From Mycolicibacterium anyangense (GTDB taxonomy: Bacteria; Actinomycetota; Actinomycetes; Mycobacteriales; Mycobacteriaceae): a DNA stretch of 64,000 bases. The notes under the pieces are model-generated. The model was not told where the DNA came from. It did not search any database and saw only the letters and a list, made by a program, of their open reading frames with translations. This document shows, one piece after another, positions 7,391 to 16,878 of this stretch (the first letter of the stretch is position 1; the number at the start of each line of letters is the position of its first letter). The position numbers and the translations under genes are program-made. Location of the stretch: assembly GCF_010731855.1 (NCBI RefSeq), contig NZ_AP022620.1, positions 248,001 through 312,000 of the forward strand, read 5' to 3'.

Positions 7391-8917
7391 ATGACCGTCA
7401 CCTCGTTCCACCAGGCCCGCCCGAAGCAGCCGCTCAGCGGCCACGTCAACGTGTTGATCGTCGGCGCCGGCATCTCCGGGATCGGCCTCGGTCACCACCT
7501 GGTCACCAAGCAGCCGGGCAAGACCTTCGCGATCGTGGACGGCCGCGAAGCCATCGGCGGTACCTGGGATCTGTTCCGTTACCCGGGTATCCGCTCCGAT
7601 TCCGATCTGCACACCTTCGGTTACGAGTTCAAGCCGTGGACATCGGACAACGCGATCGCCGATGCCCACGAGATCATCGACTACCTGCACGAGGTCATCT
7701 CCGAAGACGGCCTGGCTCGCCGAATCTATCTGCAGCACAAGGTGATCGGAGCCGACTTCGACTCCGGGACCGCTCAGTGGCGCGTCACCGTGGAGACCGG
7801 CGGCGAGCAGACCGTCGTCACCTGTGACTGGCTGTTCTCCGCCGCGGGCTATTACGACTACGCCGGCGGGTACCGGCCCGAATTCGAGGGCGAGAGCGAG
7901 TTCGCAGGTGTGATCGTGCACCCGCAGCAGTGGCCCGAGGACCTCGACTACCGCGGCAAGAAGGTGGTGGTCATCGGATCCGGTGCCACCGCCGTCACCC
8001 TCATCCCGGCCATGGCCGACGACACCGCCCACATCACCATGCTGCAGCGCTCGCCGTCCTACGTGATGCCGTTGCCGCGCAAGGACCCCATCGCCAACTC
8101 GCTGCGCAAGGCGCTGCCCGAGAAACTGGCCTACCGGATCACCCGCAAGCTCAATGTCGGTCGGCAGCGACTGATCTACGGTGCGAGCCAGAAGTACCCG
8201 AAGCAGGTGCGCCGCATCATCCGCGCCCTCAACGTCAAAGCACTTCCCGAGGGCTACGACGTCGACACCCACTTCAATCCGACGTACAACCCGTGGGACC
8301 AGCGGATGTGCGCGGTGCCGGACTCGGATCTTTTCAAGGCGATCTCGGCGGGCAAGGCTTCGGTGGTCACCGACCGCATCGCCCGGTTCACCAAGACCGG
8401 CATCCTGCTCGAATCCGGCAAGGAGATCGAGGCCGACATCATCGTGACCGCGACGGGTCTGAAGCTGCAGGCCTTCGGCGGCATCCAGCTGACCATCGAC
8501 GGACAGTCGGTCGACCTGCACGACAGCCTGGCCTACAAGAGCTTCATGCTGTCCGGTCTGCCCAACTTCGCCTTCGCGATCGGCTACACCAACTCGTCGT
8601 GGACCCTGAAGGTCGACTTGGTGTGCGAGCACCTGTGCCGGATGTTGGCCTACATGGATCAACACGGCTACACCACGGTGGTGCCGGTGGTCGACGATCC
8701 GACGATCCCGCGGCGCCCGCTGCTGGACTTCCCGGCCGGCTACATCCTGCGCGCGCTCGACGACTTCCCGCAGCAGGGCACCACCGGCCCGTGGACCGTG
8801 GAAATGGACTACAAGTCCGACCACGAACGACTGCGCAAGGGCCCGGTCGACAATGCCGCCCTGCGATTCAGCACGGTCGCGCCGGTGACCGCCAAGCCGG
8901 ACTTCGCCACGGCATGA
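7391..8917 (+). CDS. Baeyer-Villiger flavin monooxygenase (EthA-like)
   Basis: 508 residues. The FAD-binding Rossmann motif GAGISG is at residues 25-30. The Baeyer-Villiger fingerprint F-x-G-x3-H-x3-W-P reads FAGVIVHPQQWP at 171-182. A second Rossmann motif for NADPH follows (VVVIGSGATAVTL). The enzyme inserts oxygen next to a ketone, giving an ester or lactone. I chose ATG 7391 because GGAG lies 8 nt upstream; a GTG three codons earlier is possible. It overlaps the next gene by ATGA. With the hydrolase this makes a ketone-to-ester-to-acid plus alcohol route. The natural substrate is unknown. Confidence 0.9.
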   Translation: MTVTSFHQARPKQPLSGHVNVLIVGAGISGIGLGHHLVTKQPGKTFAIVDGREAIGGTWDLFRYPGIRSDSDLHTFGYEFKPWTSDNAIADAHEIIDYLHEVISEDGLARRIYLQHKVIGADFDSGTAQWRVTVETGGEQTVVTCDWLFSAAGYYDYAGGYRPEFEGESEFAGVIVHPQQWPEDLDYRGKKVVVIGSGATAVTLIPAMADDTAHITMLQRSPSYVMPLPRKDPIANSLRKALPEKLAYRITRKLNVGRQRLIYGASQKYPKQVRRIIRALNVKALPEGYDVDTHFNPTYNPWDQRMCAVPDSDLFKAISAGKASVVTDRIARFTKTGILLESGKEIEADIIVTATGLKLQAFGGIQLTIDGQSVDLHDSLAYKSFMLSGLPNFAFAIGYTNSSWTLKVDLVCEHLCRMLAYMDQHGYTTVVPVVDDPTIPRRPLLDFPAGYILRALDDFPQQGTTGPWTVEMDYKSDHERLRKGPVDNAALRFSTVAPVTAKPDFATA

Positions 8918-9762
8918 GCAGGCCCGCCTTCATCGAGGTGGACGGCCGTCGCACTCGGGTCAGGGTCGACGGCGACCCTGACCGCGCACCGGTCCTGCTC
9001 GTCCACGGCATCGGTCGCAGCCTCGAAGACTGGGCGCCGCAACACGAGCGGCTCGCCCAGAACCATCGGGTGATCTCCCTGGATGTGCCTGGGTTCGGGT
9101 TCTCCGATCGCCCGCAGGAGGCCATCACCCTGGCCGTGTTGGCCCGCGGCGTCAGTCGCACCCTCGACGAGCTCGGCGAGACCCGCCCGGTGCACATCGT
9201 CGGCAACTCGCTGGGCGGCGCGATCGCCCAGCAGATGCTGGCCAGCCAGCCGGACCGGGTGGCCAGCATGGCGCTGATCAACAGCGCCGGTTTCGGTACC
9301 GAGGTCACCCCACTGCTGCGGATGCTGACCGTGCCCGTCCTGGGTGAGCTGACCGTCCGCAAGCCTTCCCGGCTCAACGCCGTGCTGCTGGAGCGGCTGA
9401 TCCACGCCGACAAGGCGGTGGCCACCAAGGAGCGCATCGACCACGCCTACGCCGTCGCCCGGCAACCCCACGCCGGGGCCGTGCTGCGGGAAACCACCCT
9501 GTCGCTCGGGACGCCGCGCGGTGTCAAAGCACAATGGCGACGGGACCTGGCCGCGGCGGTCGCCGCCAATCCGCGACCCACGCTGATCATGTGGGGCAGC
9601 AAGGACCGGGTGCTACCCGCACACCACATCCGCGAGGCGCAGCGGGTCTACCCGCATGCCGAAGTGCACCTGCTCTCCGGTGTCGGCCACATGCCCCAGA
9701 TCGAATGTCCCAGCCGGTTCGCCGACCGCCTGCTGCCCTTCCTGGCCCGCGCGGGTGCTTGA
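8914..9762 (+). CDS. Alpha/beta hydrolase
   Basis: 282 residues. The oxyanion-side motif LLVHGIGRS comes first, then nucleophile elbow GNSLGG with Ser at about 99, acid residue in WGSKDRVLP, and His in GVGHMPQ. The ATG overlaps the monooxygenase stop (ATGA), so the two are translationally coupled. The likely role is hydrolysis of the ester or lactone made by the preceding Baeyer-Villiger enzyme, inferred from context. It converges on the extradiol dioxygenase gene with 63 bp between. Confidence 0.87.
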   Translation: MSRPAFIEVDGRRTRVRVDGDPDRAPVLLVHGIGRSLEDWAPQHERLAQNHRVISLDVPGFGFSDRPQEAITLAVLARGVSRTLDELGETRPVHIVGNSLGGAIAQQMLASQPDRVASMALINSAGFGTEVTPLLRMLTVPVLGELTVRKPSRLNAVLLERLIHADKAVATKERIDHAYAVARQPHAGAVLRETTLSLGTPRGVKAQWRRDLAAAVAANPRPTLIMWGSKDRVLPAHHIREAQRVYPHAEVHLLSGVGHMPQIECPSRFADRLLPFLARAGA

Positions 9763-9825
9763 GGCCGGCAAGGCCATCCCCGCCGACGTTCAGCACCTAC
9801 CTGCACGACCCGCGCCGGTAGCCGA

Positions 9826-10827
9826 TCAGGTGTCGGCGATCCCGGCGCCGGCCAGTGCGGGCACCGGGTCTTCCCGGTGCAGCACCGATTGGGCGCCGGT
9901 CTTGAACCGCTCGAGCAGTTCGACGACGGTCTGCCCTTCCGGGGTATGACCCCAGATGCTGATGCCCTGGTGGGTCGTCGGCGCCCAGGTCGACTCGTCG
10001 ACGACGATCGGGTTCCAGCCCAGTTCCCATTCGAAGCCCGACGGTGTCACCGCGTAGAAGGACAGTTCCTTGTCATTGGTGTGCTGACCGATGGACAGGG
10101 CCATGTCGAAACCGAGCTGCTTGACCCGCTGGTAGGCCTGCGTCATGTCGTCGAGCTCGGCGACCTGGACGTTGCAGTGCTGGATCCTGGTCCGGATGGG
10201 GTTGATCGGCAGCCGATTCACCGCGGCGATCGCGACACTGTGGTGGCGTTCGTTGACCCGCAGGAATCGAATCTTGAACTTCAGCCCGCTGATGGTCTCG
10301 TCGATGTAGTCCGACAGCCGGGCATCGAACACGGTGGAGTAGTAGCCACGCATCTGGTGGGGCTTCTTGGTGGCGATGGCCACGTGGCCCATGCCGTCGG
10401 CGCCGGTGACGAATCCGCCGCGGGCAGCCAGGTTCAGCGGTTGCGCTGCGCGGTGGGCGCGCACATACATCTCCTGGGCCAGGCCATTGGGGCCCGGGAA
10501 GCGGATGAATCGCTCGACGCCACGCAGAGCCGCGTCCTCGTTACGGCCCTCGACGACCGGGACACCCCGGTCGCGGATCCGCTTTTCGATGGTGTCGAAG
10601 GTGGCGTGGTCGTCGAGTTCCCAGCCCAGTGCTGTGGTGTCCTCGGCCGGTCCGCGTTGCAGTAGGAACCGGCACTCGTTGTCGTCGAGGCGGAAGCGCA
10701 GCACATCGGGCAGCGTCTCGTCGAGATGCATGCCGATCGCGTCGCGGCCGAAACGCCGCCAATCGTCGAACTTCTCGGTCTCGATGACGAGGTAGCCGAG
10801 GTGGACCTTGCCGAAGACGTCGGTCAT
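9826..10827 (-). CDS. Type I extradiol ring-cleavage dioxygenase (BphC/HsaC-like)
   Basis: 333 residues, two tandem vicinal-oxygen-chelate domains as in 2,3-dihydroxybiphenyl 1,2-dioxygenases. Iron ligands in the C-terminal domain are visible as His in GHVAIAT, His in RIQHCNVQV and Glu in GFEWELG. It opens a catechol ring next to the hydroxyls. It is the last gene of the left catabolic arm; its ATG overlaps the hydrolase stop (ATGA). The neighbours point to a 2,3-dihydroxyphenylpropionate-type substrate, although E. coli MhpB for that step is an unrelated type II enzyme. HsaC-like steroid catechol is an alternative. Confidence 0.88.
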   Translation of the reverse strand: MTDVFGKVHLGYLVIETEKFDDWRRFGRDAIGMHLDETLPDVLRFRLDDNECRFLLQRGPAEDTTALGWELDDHATFDTIEKRIRDRGVPVVEGRNEDAALRGVERFIRFPGPNGLAQEMYVRAHRAAQPLNLAARGGFVTGADGMGHVAIATKKPHQMRGYYSTVFDARLSDYIDETISGLKFKIRFLRVNERHHSVAIAAVNRLPINPIRTRIQHCNVQVAELDDMTQAYQRVKQLGFDMALSIGQHTNDKELSFYAVTPSGFEWELGWNPIVVDESTWAPTTHQGISIWGHTPEGQTVVELLERFKTGAQSVLHREDPVPALAGAGIADT

Positions 10828-11690
10828 GACACCGCCAATCGTGATTCTGGCGAAAGGAATTCGGTGACGAGCTGGTTGAACAGCTCAGCGCGCTCCCACT
10901 GCATCCAATGCCCGGTGTGCGAGGTCATGACGAGCTCGGCGTTGGGCATGAGGTTGAGCAGCAGTGGTCCGCCGGCCGGCCGGTTCACCTTGTCGTCGCG
11001 GCCCCACAGCACCAGGGTGCGGTTGGGCAGCGTGCGGAGCCGACGGTCGCGGGTCAGGTCCATCCGCCACAGCGTGCGCAACCCTGAGGGGCGCTGCAGC
11101 GGTGGATTGGCCACCACCTCGGGGTCCAGCGACGCCTGGTAGCGCAGGTCGATGAGATCGTCGGGAACGGCGGCGCCGTCGTAGACAAGATAGGTGCGGA
11201 TGAACGACGCCAGTTTCGCGCGATTCGGGCCGTCACCGCCGTAGTACGACAGCAGCGCCTTGAGGCCCTCGGTGGGCAGCCCACGAGTGGTGCCGATGCC
11301 GCCCGGGCCCATCAGTACCAGTTTGCCGGCCCGGTGCGGGGTATCTAGAGCGAGCCGCAGCGCTGCCGCGCCACCATAGGAGTTCCCGACCAGATGGGCG
11401 GTGTCGATGCCCATGTGGTCGAGCAGACCACGGATGGAGTCGGCCAGATAGCCGAATGGATCGCTGTGGTCGACGTGCTTGCTCGAGCGGCCGTAGCCGG
11501 GCATGTCGGGGACGATGACGCGGCACGACTGGGCCAGCACGTCGATGTTGCGTCCATAGTTGGACACCCCGGACGCTCCCGGTCCACCGCCGTGCAGCAT
11601 GACAACCACCGGGCCGGAGCCCTTCTCGGCGACGAAGATCTGCCTGCCGCCGACGGTGACGACATGCTCGGTCAGTTCAACGGTGGTCAT
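10824..11690 (-). CDS. Meta-cleavage product C-C hydrolase (MhpC/BphD/HsaD-like)
   Basis: 288 residues, alpha/beta hydrolase of the C-C bond class. Motifs: HGGGPGASG oxyanion loop, GNSYGG with Ser about 104, WGRDDKVN acid, and TGHWMQWE with the catalytic His followed by Trp as in BphD. It hydrolyses the ring-opened dienoate to a 2-hydroxypentadienoate and an acid. ATG 11690 overlaps the stop of the upstream hydroxylase, and its own stop overlaps the dioxygenase start, so the three-gene arm is tightly coupled. Confidence 0.9.
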   Translation of the reverse strand: MTTVELTEHVVTVGGRQIFVAEKGSGPVVVMLHGGGPGASGVSNYGRNIDVLAQSCRVIVPDMPGYGRSSKHVDHSDPFGYLADSIRGLLDHMGIDTAHLVGNSYGGAAALRLALDTPHRAGKLVLMGPGGIGTTRGLPTEGLKALLSYYGGDGPNRAKLASFIRTYLVYDGAAVPDDLIDLRYQASLDPEVVANPPLQRPSGLRTLWRMDLTRDRRLRTLPNRTLVLWGRDDKVNRPAGGPLLLNLMPNAELVMTSHTGHWMQWERAELFNQLVTEFLSPESRLAVS

Positions 11691-13276
11691 GCGTGATCCT
11701 TCACTCGGTGGGACGCCGCGACGAATCCGGCGGGCGGAGGGGGGAGTGGCTTGTCGGTGGTTCCGCCGGCATAGACGAACCCGTCGGGGCGCAACGCGAC
11801 GACCGACGTCTTCTTGTTCTGCAGCCACCGGGTCAGCGTGCCGTCGCAGTCGACGATCCGGTCGGGGCCCGCAGCGCTGCCCGGGGCCGCGATCTGGATG
11901 ACCGGCACCCCGGCCGAGCGCCAGGCCCGCGGCAACAGGTCCGGGCCGACGTGCAACACCGACCAGGTACCGCCGACGACGTCGTCGAACCGCACCCGGT
12001 CGCCGTTGCCGTCGATGACCCACGGCTGTGGGATCAGCCACCCGACGGCGGGGTTGCCGTTGTGGGCAAGCAGTCCCGCGTCATAGTGTGCCGGCGGGAG
12101 CCATCGATGGTTGCGCAACCAGGTGCTGAATCCCGGAAGCTTGTTCGCCGTGCGGAACACGTGCCGACGTACCTTGGCGCGCAACGGATTACGGTCGACG
12201 ATGATTTTGCCGACCTTGACGGCCCGACTGGTGACCTCCTTGACGTGCGGAAGCCGCTCAGCCTGATAGGAATCCAGTACCGACTCGGGCAGCGATCCGG
12301 ACAGGACGGCCTGCAGCTTCCAGCACAGGTTCGCGACATCCCGAACCCCGGCGCACATGCCCTGCCCGATCCACGGCGGCATCGCGTGTGCCGCATCGCC
12401 GGCCAGGAAGATCCGCCCGACCCGCCACCGATCGGCGAACCGCACGTGGTGGCTGTAGCAGGCGAACCCGATGATCTCGACGTTGGCGGCGGTGATCCCC
12501 TGGTGGTTGAGGACCTCCCAGATCGCCTCATCGGTCAGCAGAGCCTTCTCGTCTTCCTCGTCGCGCACCGGGAATTCCCAGCGATGGTGTCCCAGCGGAG
12601 TCGGGCAGTCCACCGTCGGCCGCAGCGGATTGCAGTGGAAGCGCAACTTGTCATGCCCGGGCCATTCCCGAATGACCTTGGTGTCGATCACGATCCAGCG
12701 CTCAGAGAAGGTGCGGCCACCGAATCCGATACCCAACTGGCCGCGAATCGCACTGGAACCGCCGTCGGCGGCGATCACATAAGAGGCGCGGATTCGTTTG
12801 AACTCGTCGCGCATCAGGTCGGCCAACATCAATTCGACGCAGTCAGGATGCTGGATGAGCCGCAGGCATTCGTGCTCGAGCAGAACCGAGACGCCCGCGA
12901 AGCGCTCGACACCCTCCCGCAGGACGGTGTCCACCGCGGGTTGGTAGATGAACTGTTGCGGCGGGTGGCCGTTGCCGCGGTCCGCGGGGAGCAACCGGAT
13001 GATCGGGACGCCGTCGGGATCGACGAAATTCGCGCCGGCCCCGGGTTGCATGTCGGCGTTGAGCCGGTCGGCCAGGCCCACCTGCTGCCAGATCCGCAGC
13101 ACTTCCTCGTCGGTGGAGATGGCACGGGCCCGGAAGTAGATGTCCGGATCGCGCTCGATGACGACAACCCGAAGGCCCATCTGGCCGAGGAGGTTGGCGG
13201 CGGTGGCGCCGACCGGTCCGTATCCCACGATCGCGACGTCGTAAGCAGCCGCCTCGAGGTCGTCGGTTGAACTCAT
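11687..13276 (-). CDS. mhpA: Class A FAD aromatic hydroxylase (MhpA-like)
   Basis: 529 residues, PHBH-fold flavin monooxygenase. The FAD motif reads VGYGPVGATAANLLGQ near the N-terminus. The middle DG motif is ADGGSSAIRGQLG. The second FAD motif is RIFLAGDAAHAMPP. Length and C-terminal domain fit 3-(3-hydroxyphenyl)propionate 2-hydroxylase (MhpA). It makes the catechol that the dioxygenase two genes on cleaves. GAGAAAG precedes the ATG. It is divergent from the TetR/hydratase arm with a repeat-containing operator region between. The symbol is by family and context; exact substrate is unproved. Confidence 0.82.
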   Translation of the reverse strand: MSSTDDLEAAAYDVAIVGYGPVGATAANLLGQMGLRVVVIERDPDIYFRARAISTDEEVLRIWQQVGLADRLNADMQPGAGANFVDPDGVPIIRLLPADRGNGHPPQQFIYQPAVDTVLREGVERFAGVSVLLEHECLRLIQHPDCVELMLADLMRDEFKRIRASYVIAADGGSSAIRGQLGIGFGGRTFSERWIVIDTKVIREWPGHDKLRFHCNPLRPTVDCPTPLGHHRWEFPVRDEEDEKALLTDEAIWEVLNHQGITAANVEIIGFACYSHHVRFADRWRVGRIFLAGDAAHAMPPWIGQGMCAGVRDVANLCWKLQAVLSGSLPESVLDSYQAERLPHVKEVTSRAVKVGKIIVDRNPLRAKVRRHVFRTANKLPGFSTWLRNHRWLPPAHYDAGLLAHNGNPAVGWLIPQPWVIDGNGDRVRFDDVVGGTWSVLHVGPDLLPRAWRSAGVPVIQIAAPGSAAGPDRIVDCDGTLTRWLQNKKTSVVALRPDGFVYAGGTTDKPLPPPPAGFVAASHRVKDHA

Positions 13277-13327
13277 GACTTTCTCTCATTCGTCGTCCGT
13301 GTCCGCGTTGACCGGGGACTTGTTCTG

Positions 13328-13361
13328 TAGTGATCGATACGGTAGTGTAGTGATCGCTACA
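13328..13361. promoter_or_regulatory. Pair of near-identical operator half-palindromes
   Basis: GTAGTGATCGATAC at 13328-13341 and GTAGTGATCGCTAC at 13348-13361, 20 bp apart start to start (two helical turns). Each is itself an imperfect palindrome around GATC. They lie between the hydroxylase and TetR genes, where both arms of the aromatic pathway must be promoted. Most likely two adjacent TetR dimers bind on the same face. Confidence 0.65.
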
Positions 13362-13382
13362 GAGTCAAGAGGTAGGGGTCGA

Positions 13383-14018
13383 ATGGTCGGCAACGAGGCG
13401 CCCAAGCGTCGGCAGCGGCGCGCGGACGGTGAGCAGTCCCGCAACCGGATCCTGGACGCGGCGACCGAGATTGCCGCCGAACGTGGTTACGAGGGCACCA
13501 GCATCGGAGCGGTGAGCGCCAAGTGTGGGCTGCCGGCCAGCTCCATCTACTGGCATTTCAAGGACAAGGACGACTTGATCGCCGCCGTCATCGAGCGCAG
13601 CTTCGGCAACTGGTTGCAGGTCTGGCAGCTGCCGGACGATCTGGTCGCCCGCGAGCGGCTGATGGAGGTGGCCGCCCGTACGGCCAAGGCGGTCGCGGAC
13701 TCACCGGACTTCCTGCGTCTCGGACTGATGCTGGCGCTCGAGCGCCGGCCCGTCGAACCCCGGGCCCGGGCGATGTACATCCAGGTGCGCGATCAAGCCT
13801 TCGAAGCCCTGACCCAGAGCCTCGGCGCACTGGCCCCGGGCTTGTCCGCCGAACAGACGCGGCAGCTGGCGACCTACGCGATCGCCGGGGCCGACGGGTT
13901 GTTCATCGCCAAGGAGGTCGGCGGAGACAGCGTTGACCTGGGCGCTCTCTTCGCCATTCACGGCCGCGCCCTGTACGACACTGCCCTGCGGATGATCGAG
14001 GAGAACGACACCCCATGA
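13383..14018 (+). CDS. TetR-family regulator of the aromatic pathway
   Basis: 211 residues from ATG 13383. I prefer this to an in-frame start about 36 codons upstream because the longer version would be translated through the operator repeats. The helix-turn-helix is IGAVSAKCGLPASSIYWHFK at about residues 38-60. The stop overlaps the hydratase ATG (ATGA), so regulator and pathway enzymes are co-translated. It is inferred to repress both divergent arms and to respond to a pathway substrate or intermediate. Confidence 0.87.
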   Translation: MVGNEAPKRRQRRADGEQSRNRILDAATEIAAERGYEGTSIGAVSAKCGLPASSIYWHFKDKDDLIAAVIERSFGNWLQVWQLPDDLVARERLMEVAARTAKAVADSPDFLRLGLMLALERRPVEPRARAMYIQVRDQAFEALTQSLGALAPGLSAEQTRQLATYAIAGADGLFIAKEVGGDSVDLGALFAIHGRALYDTALRMIEENDTP

Positions 14019-14815
14019 CGAACCCGACGAGACTGCCCGCCGCGAGCCTCGGCGAGGCCGCCGACCTGTTGTTCACCGCCGATGCCGATCGCCGGCCGAT
14101 CGGCCCGCTCACCGAGCGGTACCCGGGGCTGGACCTCGCCGACGCCTACGCCGTCCAGCAGCTCAACATGACCCGGCGGCTCGGAAACGGCGCCCGGCTG
14201 GTCGGTCACAAGATCGGCTTGACCTCCGAACCGATGCAGACCCTGCTCGGCGTCGACGAACCCGACTTCGGCTACATCCTCGATGACATGGTGGTGGCCG
14301 ACGGTGCGGCGGTACCGCGCAGCCGGTTCTGTGCACCACGCGTCGAGCCGGAAGTGGCGTTCTTGCTTCGTGATCCGCTGCGCGGGCCGGGGGTCACCGT
14401 CGCCGACGTTCGCGCTGCCACCGAGGCGGTGGCCGTCGCGTTGGAGATCGTCGACAGCCGTATCGCCGACTGGAAGCTGACACTGCATGACACGGTCGCC
14501 GACAACGCCAGCTCGGGTGCGGTGGTGCTGGGCGAGTGGATAGCGTTCACCGACGACGTCGACCTGATCAATGCCCGAGCATCGTTGCGGCTCAACGGAA
14601 CCGAAGTCGACTCGGGCGTGGGCTCGGCCGTGCTCGGCGATCCTGCCGCGGCGGTGGCCTGGCTGGCCAATGCCCTCGCACCGTTCGGAACCGAGATCCT
14701 TCCCGGCCAGTTCATCATGTCCGGATCGTTCACCACTGCCGCGTTCGTCCACCCGGGTGACGGCGCGTCGGCCGCCATCAGCGGCCTGGGAACCGTGTCG
14801 TTGACCTTCACCTGA
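14015..14815 (+). CDS. mhpD: 2-hydroxypenta-2,4-dienoate hydratase
   Basis: 266 residues, fumarylacetoacetase-fold hydratase of the MhpD/HsaE family. Visible landmarks are [20 protein letters not shown] (Glu metal ligands), [12 protein letters not shown] and [12 protein letters not shown]. It adds water to 2-hydroxypentadienoate, giving 4-hydroxy-2-oxovalerate. It is coupled to the upstream TetR by ATGA and followed 8 nt later by the dehydrogenase. Confidence 0.9.
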   Translation: MTNPTRLPAASLGEAADLLFTADADRRPIGPLTERYPGLDLADAYAVQQLNMTRRLGNGARLVGHKIGLTSEPMQTLLGVDEPDFGYILDDMVVADGAAVPRSRFCAPRVEPEVAFLLRDPLRGPGVTVADVRAATEAVAVALEIVDSRIADWKLTLHDTVADNASSGAVVLGEWIAFTDDVDLINARASLRLNGTEVDSGVGSAVLGDPAAAVAWLANALAPFGTEILPGQFIMSGSFTTAAFVHPGDGASAAISGLGTVSLTFT

Positions 14816-14823
14816 GGAACATC

Positions 14824-15780
14824 ATGACGTCACAACAGAACTGGCCGGTCGCGATCATCGGATCGGGCAACATCGGCACCGATCTGATGATCAAGATCCT
14901 GCGCAGCGACGGCCCACTGACGATGGCTGCCATGGTCGGCATCGACCCGGCATCCGACGGTGTGGCCCGCGCGCGGCGGATGGGCGTACCGGTCAGCGTC
15001 CACGGTGTCGACGGATTACTGGCGATGCCCGGCTTCGCCGACATCAAGATCGTCTTCGACGCCACTTCGGCGGGCGGTCACCGGGCCAATTGGGCCACAC
15101 TCGAGCGCACCGGTGTGCGGATGCTGGACCTCACCCCGGCCGCCATCGGTCCGTACTGCATCCCGGTGGTGAACCTCGATGAACACCTCGACGCGGTCAA
15201 CCTCAACATGGTGACCTGCGGGGGACAGGCCACCGTGCCGATCGTCGCCGCGGTCGGCCAGGTTGGCTTAGTCTCCTACGCCGAGATCGTCTCCGCGATC
15301 TCGGCGAAGTCGGCAGGCCCGGGGACCCGGGCCAGTATCGACGAGTTCACCGAAACCACCTCGTCGGCTCTGTGCACCGTCGGTGGCGCGCAGCGTGCCC
15401 GGGCAGTGGTGGTGCTCAACCCGGCCGACCCGCCGGTCCTCATGCGCAACACGGTGCACTGCCTGGTGGACGGGGACGTCGACCACGAGGCGGTCGAACA
15501 ATCGGTGCAGGCCATGGTCGACAAGGTCGCCGCCTACGTGCCCGGCTACCGGCTCAAGCAACGCCTGCAGTTCGAGCGATTCACCACTCACAACCCGCTC
15601 TACATTCCGGAAACCGGCACGTTCACCGGTAGCCGGGTCACCGCTCTGCTGGAGGTGGCCGGCGCGGCGGACTATCTGCCGGCCTACGCGGGCAACCTCG
15701 ACATCATGACCTCGGCGGCCAAGGCCACCGCCGAGCGTATCGCCGTCCACGCCGGCCGGACTGCCGGAGTCGCGCCATGA
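14824..15780 (+). CDS. mhpF: Acylating acetaldehyde dehydrogenase
   Basis: 318 residues. The NAD-binding motif IGSGNIGTD is near the N-terminus. The catalytic Cys is in [13 protein letters not shown] at about residue 132. It converts acetaldehyde, NAD and CoA to acetyl-CoA, receiving acetaldehyde by channelling from the aldolase partner. The stop overlaps the aldolase ATG (ATGA), matching the obligate complex of these two enzymes. MhpF and HsaG are equally good family names. Confidence 0.92.
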   Translation: MTSQQNWPVAIIGSGNIGTDLMIKILRSDGPLTMAAMVGIDPASDGVARARRMGVPVSVHGVDGLLAMPGFADIKIVFDATSAGGHRANWATLERTGVRMLDLTPAAIGPYCIPVVNLDEHLDAVNLNMVTCGGQATVPIVAAVGQVGLVSYAEIVSAISAKSAGPGTRASIDEFTETTSSALCTVGGAQRARAVVVLNPADPPVLMRNTVHCLVDGDVDHEAVEQSVQAMVDKVAAYVPGYRLKQRLQFERFTTHNPLYIPETGTFTGSRVTALLEVAGAADYLPAYAGNLDIMTSAAKATAERIAVHAGRTAGVAP

Positions 15781-16796
15781 CTCACGACCTCTACATCAGT
15801 GACGTCACCCTGCGGGATGGGATGCACGCCGTCCGCCACCAGTACAGCATCGAACAGGTGGTGGCGATCGCCGGCGCGCTCGACGCCGCGGGCGTCGACT
15901 CCATCGAGGTGGCGCACGGCGACGGCCTGGCCGGATCGACCTGCACCTACGGCTTCGGCGCGCACACCGACCTGGAGTGGATCGAGGCCGTTGCCGCCGT
16001 GGTGCGTTCGGCCAGAGTCGCCACCCTGCTACTGCCCGGAATCGGTACGGTGCGCAACCTCACCGAAGCCAACCGGGCCGGTGCGACGGTGGTGCGGGTG
16101 GCCACTCATTGCACCGAGGCCGACATCGCCGCCGAACATCTCGCCGCGGCAAGAGAACTCGGGATGGATGCCGTCGGCTTCCTGATGATGAGCCACCTGA
16201 CGCCCCCCGATTCGCTGGCGCGGCAAGCCAAACTGATGGAAGGGTACGGCGCCACCTGCGTCTATGTCGTCGACTCCGGTGGTGCCATGGTGATGCGCGA
16301 TGTCGCGCAACGCGTGGATGCACTGCGCCAAACATTGCTGCCGACAACGGAAATCGGAATTCACGCCCATCACAACCTCTCGCTGGGCGTCGCCAACTCG
16401 ATCGTGGCCGTCGAACATGGCGCCAACCGGGTCGACGCGTCACTGGCCGGGATGGGCGCCGGAGCGGGCAACGCCCCACTCGAGGTGTTCATCGCTGCTG
16501 CCAGCCGGATGGATTACCGGCACGGCTGCAACCTGCACGCGCTACAGGACGCCGCCGACGATCTGGTGCGCCCGTTGCAGGACCGGCCGGTTCGAGTCGA
16601 CCGCGAGACACTGACTCTCGGCTACGCCGGGGTGTACTCCAGCTTCCTGCGGCACGCCGAGGCGGCCGCCGCACGCTATGACGTCGACGCCCGCACTCTG
16701 CTCGAGGAAGCCGGCCGGCGAGGCATGGTGGGCGGCCAGGAGGACATGCTCGTCGATATCGCCCTCGACCTCATCGGCGGCGCATCGGCCCGCTGA
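15777..16796 (+). CDS. mhpE: 4-hydroxy-2-oxovalerate aldolase
   Basis: 339 residues, DRE-TIM aldolase of the MhpE/HsaF family. Signature [14 protein letters not shown] is at the N-terminus, metal-binding [13 protein letters not shown] in the middle, and a C-terminal communication domain ([12 protein letters not shown]) that docks the dehydrogenase. It splits 4-hydroxy-2-oxovalerate into pyruvate and acetaldehyde, completing the meta pathway. It is the last gene of the arm; pyruvate phosphate dikinase follows 82 bp later and would use the pyruvate produced. Confidence 0.92.
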   Translation: MTHDLYISDVTLRDGMHAVRHQYSIEQVVAIAGALDAAGVDSIEVAHGDGLAGSTCTYGFGAHTDLEWIEAVAAVVRSARVATLLLPGIGTVRNLTEANRAGATVVRVATHCTEADIAAEHLAAARELGMDAVGFLMMSHLTPPDSLARQAKLMEGYGATCVYVVDSGGAMVMRDVAQRVDALRQTLLPTTEIGIHAHHNLSLGVANSIVAVEHGANRVDASLAGMGAGAGNAPLEVFIAAASRMDYRHGCNLHALQDAADDLVRPLQDRPVRVDRETLTLGYAGVYSSFLRHAEAAAARYDVDARTLLEEAGRRGMVGGQEDMLVDIALDLIGGASAR

Positions 16797-16878
16797 GCCA
16801 GGACTATTCGCCGAACCGCCCGAACCGGATGGCTTCGCGGCCTACCGTTTGATGGGCCGGCAGCGAGGAGGACACCCG

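Noticed and set aside
7358..8824. 488-codon minus-strand frame over the Baeyer-Villiger monooxygenase
   Set aside because: The sense-strand protein has all catalytic motifs; the antisense frame is a GC artefact without a ribosome site.
11693..13270. 525-codon plus-strand frame over the MhpA-like hydroxylase
   Set aside because: Same GC-driven mirror; the translation has no recognisable domain.
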